Positions 62,123 through 64,000 of a stretch of 64,000 nt of DNA are shown one piece after another. The DNA is taken from contig CAZEZH010000003.1 of assembly GCA_964516305.1 (NCBI GenBank), positions 1 through 64,000 on the forward strand. The letters are read 5' to 3'. This DNA comes from Lamprobacter sp964516305 (lineage in GTDB: Bacteria; Pseudomonadota; Gammaproteobacteria; Chromatiales; Chromatiaceae). Position 1 is the first letter of the stretch. The number at the start of each line of letters is the position of its first letter. A model generated the notes under the pieces. That model had not been told where the DNA came from. It did not search any database and saw only the letters and a list, made by a program, of their open reading frames with translations. Made by a program: the position numbers and the translations under genes.

Positions 62123-62626
62123 TCACAGATAATTGACTATGAGCTGCAGTCTTCGCACCACAACGGCCTGTCGCTGTCCCGGCGCGAGGGAAAATTGGAA
62201 CCGCAGGGGCCGTGTTGCGGGGAGTCCCGACAGCCCGCGGCTGCGACCGCGCATCCCTGCAATCTCGACACAGGTATCAGCCTGACACAAACGGCCTCTC
62301 AAGTCCGCGCCAGGCGGAGCCTCGAAGCGCCAGACCAGGCTGATGATCTCCCCTTTAGTCACCGAGGCTGGCGGCTGCAGCAGCGCCGAGTGGCTCTCGC
62401 GCTCGGCCATGATGACTCGTAGTGGCGGGGCAGTCGCAACCCAACTCCCTGCTGCCGCAGCGGGCACCGCGACCAGTGATAACGACCAACATAGCGCCAT
62501 CACGGCGGTGCGAGCCGCAACGCCAGCGGCAACCACAGCCGAAGCCGCACCCGCAGCACTGGTCAGACTCTTTGACGACCTTGGCTTGCGCGCAGCGTCG
62601 ATGATGATGATGGCGTCGCCTCTCAT
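62123..62626 (-). CDS. flhE: Flagellar periplasmic protein FlhE
   Basis: 167 residues. The C-terminal 110 match FlhE: SWVATAPPLRVIMAERES, LVWRFEAPPG, the cysteine pair LCQADTCVE, then GLPATRPLRFQF and a terminal LQLIVNYL, parallel to the E. coli ending EVIVNYR. A hydrophobic export segment (about 40-58) precedes it. The first 38 residues are an Ala-rich extension; the ATG at 62500 gives a typical signal peptide instead. FlhE is periplasmic and affects flagellar proton leakage and swarming. It is nine bases after flhA. Confidence 0.88.
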   Translation of the reverse strand: MRGDAIIIIDAARKPRSSKSLTSAAGAASAVVAAGVAARTAVMALCWSLSLVAVPAAAAGSWVATAPPLRVIMAERESHSALLQPPASVTKGEIISLVWRFEAPPGADLRGRLCQADTCVEIAGMRGRSRGLSGLPATRPLRFQFSLAPGQRQAVVVRRLQLIVNYL

Positions 62627-62635
62627 GGTGCCTCT

Positions 62636-64000
62636 CTACTGAGCTCCGATCAATTGGGCTACTCTCAGCGTGCGATCATCCGGTATCTCGGCCTGTGACA
62701 TCACCACCAGGTGGCGCAAGCGCCGGCGTAGGAAACGGGCAAGTACAGCTCTGAGGCTATGTTGGACGACTAGCACGGGCGGGTCGCCGCCAGCCTCCTG
62801 GCGGCTCAGCGCCTTCTCGGACTGCTGCATCAAGGTTTCCGCCAAGCCGGGCTCCAGCGCGCCGTTACCACTCATGGCCTGCAGCAAGACCTGCTCGAGT
62901 TGGGTGTCGAGGCCAATCACCCGAAGCACCTGCTCGCCGGGGAACCACTGCTGGACGATGGCGCGCCCGAGCGCGATACGGACCGAGGCCGTCAGTTCGC
63001 CAAGGTCCTGCTGTTGCGGCGCGTGCTCGGCCAGCGTGTCGAGGATGGTGCGAAGATCCCGAATCGGGACCTCTTCAACCAACAGGTTTTGCAACAGGCG
63101 CTGGAGTGCCGTGAGCGAGATCAGCTTGGGCACCACCTCGTCGACCAGCCCTTTCTGCTCGTCTCCAAGCTTGTCGAGCAGACTTTGCACCTCGGCACGT
63201 CCGAGCATCTCGGCGGCATGCCGGTGCAGGAGATGGTTCAGGTGCGTTGCAACCACGGTGCTGGCATCCACCACGGTATAGCCATACACCTGGGCATGCT
63301 CGCGCTGATCGCTGCCGATCCAAACGGCGGGCAGGCCAAAGGCTGGGTCTTGGGTCGGGGTACCCTCCAGCTTGCCGGTGACCTGCCCGGGATCGATGGC
63401 CAGCCATTTGCCGGGAAAGACCTCGGAGCGGCCGATCTCGGCATCCTTGAGTGAGACCAGATAGGTGTTGGGCCCCAGCTCCAGATTGTCGCGAATATGG
63501 ACCACAGGCGGCAGGAAACCGACATCCTGAGCGAACTTCTTGCGTACGCTCTTGATGCGACCGAGCAGCTCGGCTTGCTGGCGTTGATCGACCAGGGGGA
63601 TAAGTCGGTGCCCGACCTCGAGCCCCAGGGTGTCGACCAGCTGTACATCGTCCCAGCTTGCCTCTGGGGCCTCCTGCGCTGCGGCTTGTGGCTCGGCAGC
63701 GGTGGTCTCGATGAGCAGTTTTTTCCGCTGATGCAGAAGGTACCAAGCGAGGCCCCCGAGCAGGCTGGTGAAGACCAAAAAGACCAGATTGGGCATGCCC
63801 GGAACCAGACCCAGCAAGCCCATCACGATCGCTGCCAGGATCATCACCTGCGGGTTGATGAACAGCTGACTGATCATCTGCTGCCCGACGTCCTGCTCAG
63901 TGTTGACGCGGGAGACGGTCACACCCGCTGCGGTCGAGATCACCAACGCCGGGATCTGTGCGACCAAGCCGTCGCCGATGGTCATCAGGGTATAGGTGCG
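62636..64000 (-). CDS. flhA: Flagellar biosynthesis protein FlhA (5'-truncated by window edge)
   Basis: 454 residues of the C-terminal part; the frame is open through base 64000 (RTYTLMTIGDGLVAQ). It shows the family stretch GDGLVAQIPALVISTAAGV, two more membrane helices, and the whole cytoplasmic export-gate domain (about 130-450). Motifs include LPPVVHIRDNLELGPNTYLV, GYTVVDASTVVATHL and VPIRDLRTILDTLAEHAP. It is part of the type III export gate. Confidence 0.97.
   Translation of the reverse strand, partial: RTYTLMTIGDGLVAQIPALVISTAAGVTVSRVNTEQDVGQQMISQLFINPQVMILAAIVMGLLGLVPGMPNLVFLVFTSLLGGLAWYLLHQRKKLLIETTAAEPQAAAQEAPEASWDDVQLVDTLGLEVGHRLIPLVDQRQQAELLGRIKSVRKKFAQDVGFLPPVVHIRDNLELGPNTYLVSLKDAEIGRSEVFPGKWLAIDPGQVTGKLEGTPTQDPAFGLPAVWIGSDQREHAQVYGYTVVDASTVVATHLNHLLHRHAAEMLGRAEVQSLLDKLGDEQKGLVDEVVPKLISLTALQRLLQNLLVEEVPIRDLRTILDTLAEHAPQQQDLGELTASVRIALGRAIVQQWFPGEQVLRVIGLDTQLEQVLLQAMSGNGALEPGLAETLMQQSEKALSRQEAGGDPPVLVVQHSLRAVLARFLRRRLRHLVVMSQAEIPDDRTLRVAQLIGAQ

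Overview
The window is GC-rich chromosomal DNA from a motile gammaproteobacterium. The gene orders smc-zipA-ligA, trpS-scpA-scpB-rluB and aroA-cmk-rpsA-ihfB are gammaproteobacterial. The SMC-ScpAB condensin (rather than MukBEF) and the non-enteric gene content suggest a Chromatiales-like lineage. No photosynthesis or sulfur-oxidation gene is present, so that placement is an inference. There are no rRNA or tRNA genes, no CRISPR array and no transposase gene. Coding density is high, and both window edges cut genes (smc on the left, flhA on the right).

Layout. 0-7.5 kb, + strand: chromosome and septum genes (smc, zipA, ligA), a small unknown gene and a carbonic-anhydrase-like protein whose active-site residues are largely replaced. 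7.6-9.6 kb, - strand: yciB, yciI and a periplasmic parvulin. 9.9-16.3 kb, + strand: rnm, yciO, a site-2-type protease, trpS, scpA, scpB, rluB. 16.5-20.1 kb, - strand: a coiled-coil membrane protein, a PQQ-type sugar dehydrogenase and a lipoamide-dehydrogenase-like flavoprotein. 20.5-25.0 kb, + strand: aroA-cmk-rpsA-ihfB. 25.1-31.8 kb: glgC (-), then a Rap1a-like secreted protein, gpmI, thyA, sohB and a LysM protein (+). 31.8-34.8 kb, - strand: an SH3 protein and argD-argF.

35-44 kb is the most mixed part. It holds a retropepsin-like protein, then a three-gene operon (small EGKCG-repeat precursor, DUF692 iron enzyme, DUF2063 partner) of the HvfABC/bufferin type, which makes a modified copper-handling peptide. 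Next come DUF1841, nth, a lone V/A-type ATPase subunit D, an FGGY sugar kinase, queF and a GNAT protein. Two direct copies of a ~155-bp dispersed repeat bracket nth plus the ATPase subunit, and one copy supplies the stop codon of the sugar kinase. At 43.5 kb a short membrane protein carries what looks like a second, divergent ZipA-type C-terminal domain.

44-64 kb is a motility and chemotaxis island. It includes three chemoreceptors, a PilZ/HD-GYP-like c-di-GMP protein, and fliD-fliS-fliT-fliK plus a stand-alone FlhB C-terminal domain, preceded by a near-consensus sigma-28 promoter. On the opposite strand lies flhA-flhE-fliA-motA-motB-mcp-flhD-flhC-cheA-cheW-mcp. FlhDC and FlhE replace the FlhF/FlhG module usual in polar flagellates, so the flagellar programme is of the FlhDC type.
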